Shown piece by piece: positions 60,776 to 64,000 of a stretch of 64,000 bases of DNA. The notes under the pieces were generated by a model, which saw only the letters and a program-made list of their open reading frames with translations, was not told the DNA's origin and ran no database searches. Numbering within the stretch: the stretch's first letter is position 1; every line of letters starts with the position of its first letter. The position numbers were made by a program, and so were the translations under genes. The DNA is from Thiorhodococcus minor (GTDB lineage: Bacteria; Pseudomonadota; Gammaproteobacteria; Chromatiales; Chromatiaceae), in the NCBI RefSeq assembly GCF_010820565.1, contig NZ_JAAIJQ010000004.1:1-64000 (forward strand), written 5' to 3'.

Positions 60776-61011
60776 TGAGGGTCGAAGGGCTCAGGCTCGG
60801 CGTCTGGCCGGGCGTCGGTGAGGATGCGGACCCGCTGCTCCGCGCTGTCGAGCGCTTGCTGGCAGACGCGCGTCAGCCCAACGCCACGCTCGAAGGCCGC
60901 GAGCGAGGCTTCCAGGGGCATGTCGCCCTTCTCCAAGGCGTCGACGATGGCTTCCAGGTCGCCGAGGGCTTGCTCGAAGGATGGCTGTGGGGAATCGGCG
61001 GGCTCGTTCAT
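60772..61011 (-). CDS. xseB: Exodeoxyribonuclease VII small subunit
   Basis: 79 residues, standard size. Typical [24 protein letters not shown] opening of the two-helix subunit (given in part: [21 protein letters not shown]). Works with XseA in degradation of single-stranded DNA. ATG 61011 (MNEPADSPQ) is the family start; the frame is open to 61065. Translationally coupled to ispA. Confidence 0.94.
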   Translation of the reverse strand: MNEPADSPQPSFEQALGDLEAIVDALEKGDMPLEASLAAFERGVGLTRVCQQALDSAEQRVRILTDARPDAEPEPFDPQ

Positions 61012-61013
61012 AG

Positions 61014-63020
<2,007 letters not shown>

Positions 63021-63037
63021 CGCGCCGCGCCAGCCGA

Positions 63038-63062
63038 GCGGCCCGCCCCGCGCGCGGGCCGC
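63038..63062. repeat. GC-rich hairpin between parE and FIST gene
   Basis: GCGGCCCGC (63038-63046) and GCGGGCCGC (63054-63062) pair over a 7-base loop, 17 bp past the parE stop. No T-run. Confidence 0.5.
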
Positions 63063-63088
63063 CGCACCAGTCTCCGGAGTGAATCCCG

Positions 63089-64000
63089 ATGCCCCAGTTC
63101 CGCTATGGTCATGCCGCTGGCGCCGATTGGCGCCAGGCGGCGATCGACTGTCTGACTCAGATCGGTCAGGTGCCGGAGCAGGCGAATCTCGGGATCCTCT
63201 ACGCCACGGATGCCGTTGCTGACGATCTGGAGGACCTCTTGGGCCTGGTGCGTGCCTCGACCGGGATCGAGCACTGGGTCGGCGCCCAGGGCGGGGGCAT
63301 CTGCGCGACAGGGGCCGAGTACTATGAGCAGCCCGCCGTTGCCCTGATGCTCGCGGAGCTCACGCCGGACGCCTTTCGCGTCTTCAGCGTCCCAGGTGGA
63401 GACATGGCCGAATTCGATGCGCTCAACGGCGCCTGGATCGCCGACCGGCAGCCCTTCATCGGGCTGGTGCATGGCGATCCGGCCCATGGGACGATCGAGG
63501 AGCTGGTGCGCGAGCTTGCGCGGAGCACGACGACGGGGTTTCTCGTCGGTGGCCTCGGAAGCCCTCAGGGGGGAGGCAAGAGCATCGCCGACCGCTGCAG
63601 CGCGGACCCGCTCTCGGGTGTTCTGCTCACCGACAGTGTCGCGGTCACGACCGCGCTGACGCAAGGCTGCTCGCCAATGGGGCCGACCCACGCCATCACG
63701 GATTGTCAGCGCAATATCCTGATCGAGATCGATGGCCACCCGGCGCTGGACGTCATGCGCGGAGACATCGGCGAGGAGCTGGCCTCGGACTTGTCTGAGC
63801 TAGGCGACAATGTCTTCGTGGGGCTGCCGATTCGCGGCTCGGACACGGGGGACTACATCGTGCGCAACCTCGTCGGCGTGGACCCGAATCACAGTCTCCT
63901 CGCCGTTGCCGAGCTGGTCGAGGCGGGGCAGCAGATCGTCTTCTGCCGTCGCGACGCCGGGACCGCGAAGGAGGATCTCGACCGCATGCTGACGGCGATC
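63089..64000 (+). CDS. FIST-domain sensory protein (3' end outside window)
   Basis: At least 304 residues, open to the window end. Begins MPQFRYGHAAGADWRQAAID, with FIST N-terminal motifs (LGILYATDAV, WVGAQGGGICATGAEYYEQP) and the FIST C region (GLPIRGSDTGDYIVRNLVGV). FIST domains are thought to sense small molecules such as amino acids and are often tied to chemotaxis or two-component proteins. GGAG at 63076-63079 precedes the ATG. Same strand as parE, 68 bp downstream. Confidence 0.88.
   Translation, partial: MPQFRYGHAAGADWRQAAIDCLTQIGQVPEQANLGILYATDAVADDLEDLLGLVRASTGIEHWVGAQGGGICATGAEYYEQPAVALMLAELTPDAFRVFSVPGGDMAEFDALNGAWIADRQPFIGLVHGDPAHGTIEELVRELARSTTTGFLVGGLGSPQGGGKSIADRCSADPLSGVLLTDSVAVTTALTQGCSPMGPTHAITDCQRNILIEIDGHPALDVMRGDIGEELASDLSELGDNVFVGLPIRGSDTGDYIVRNLVGVDPNHSLLAVAELVEAGQQIVFCRRDAGTAKEDLDRMLTAI

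Overview
The window is 64 kb of GC-rich chromosomal DNA. Gene content (parE, xseB-ispA, folE2, cysC, a DUF3334 and a DUF2333 protein, slt, RND efflux, many c-di-GMP, two-component and sigma-54 genes) points to a gammaproteobacterium. The paired GH57 genes, an AmmeMemoRadiSam set and a biliverdin-type heme oxygenase make a purple sulfur bacterium of the Chromatiales a reasonable inference, but no photosynthesis or sulfur-oxidation gene is present to prove it. No rRNA, tRNA or CRISPR array was recognised.

Layout. 1-1030: the end of a tyrosine-recombinase mobile element with palindromic ends, then a REP-like hairpin. 1284-4998: a double-thioredoxin periplasmic protein and an MscS channel. 5270-10485: a sigma-54 activator divergent from a lipoprotein solute-binding protein plus GGDEF/EAL pair. 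11513-17170: an OmpR-type two-component system and a PspA-like / membrane / VWA operon. 17423-20557: a tiny conserved basic protein, heme oxygenase, a DUF3334 (CheX-like) protein and a histone H1-like protein. 20753-24254: an ABC exporter operon. 24519-28592: two GH57 enzymes and a DUF2333 protein, closed by a clear terminator. 28708-35120: APS kinase, a second ABC exporter with membrane-fusion protein, and an ExeA-like ATPase fused to FHA. 35684-36041: a Cys-rich small protein behind a Fur-box-like site. 36294-43033: an ACP/fatty-acyl-AMP-ligase/acyltransferase fusion, then the AmmeMemoRadiSam genes (radical SAM, AMMECR1, MEMO) with a lipoprotein hydrolase between them. 43144-50811: slt, a TPM-PDZ protein, TauE/SafE, a LuxR regulator and PsiE. 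50883-56125: an RND efflux pair and a methyltransferase. 56363-64000: a CysZ-J-domain fusion, a MenH-like hydrolase that appears to start at CTG overlapping the folE2 stop, folE2, ispA, xseB, parE and a FIST-domain gene cut by the window end.

The spacers are rich in small repeats: a family of 7-bp tandem repeats at eight or more sites, palindromic GGGTGGAC...GTCCACC elements, 16-, 17- and 18-bp direct repeats, and a perfect 32-bp palindrome.

Most interesting candidates: the AmmeMemoRadiSam cluster with lipid-active neighbours, the CysZ-J fusion, the PspA/VWA operon next to a two-component system, the Fur-box Cys-rich protein, the CTG start at folE2, and the heptamer repeat family.
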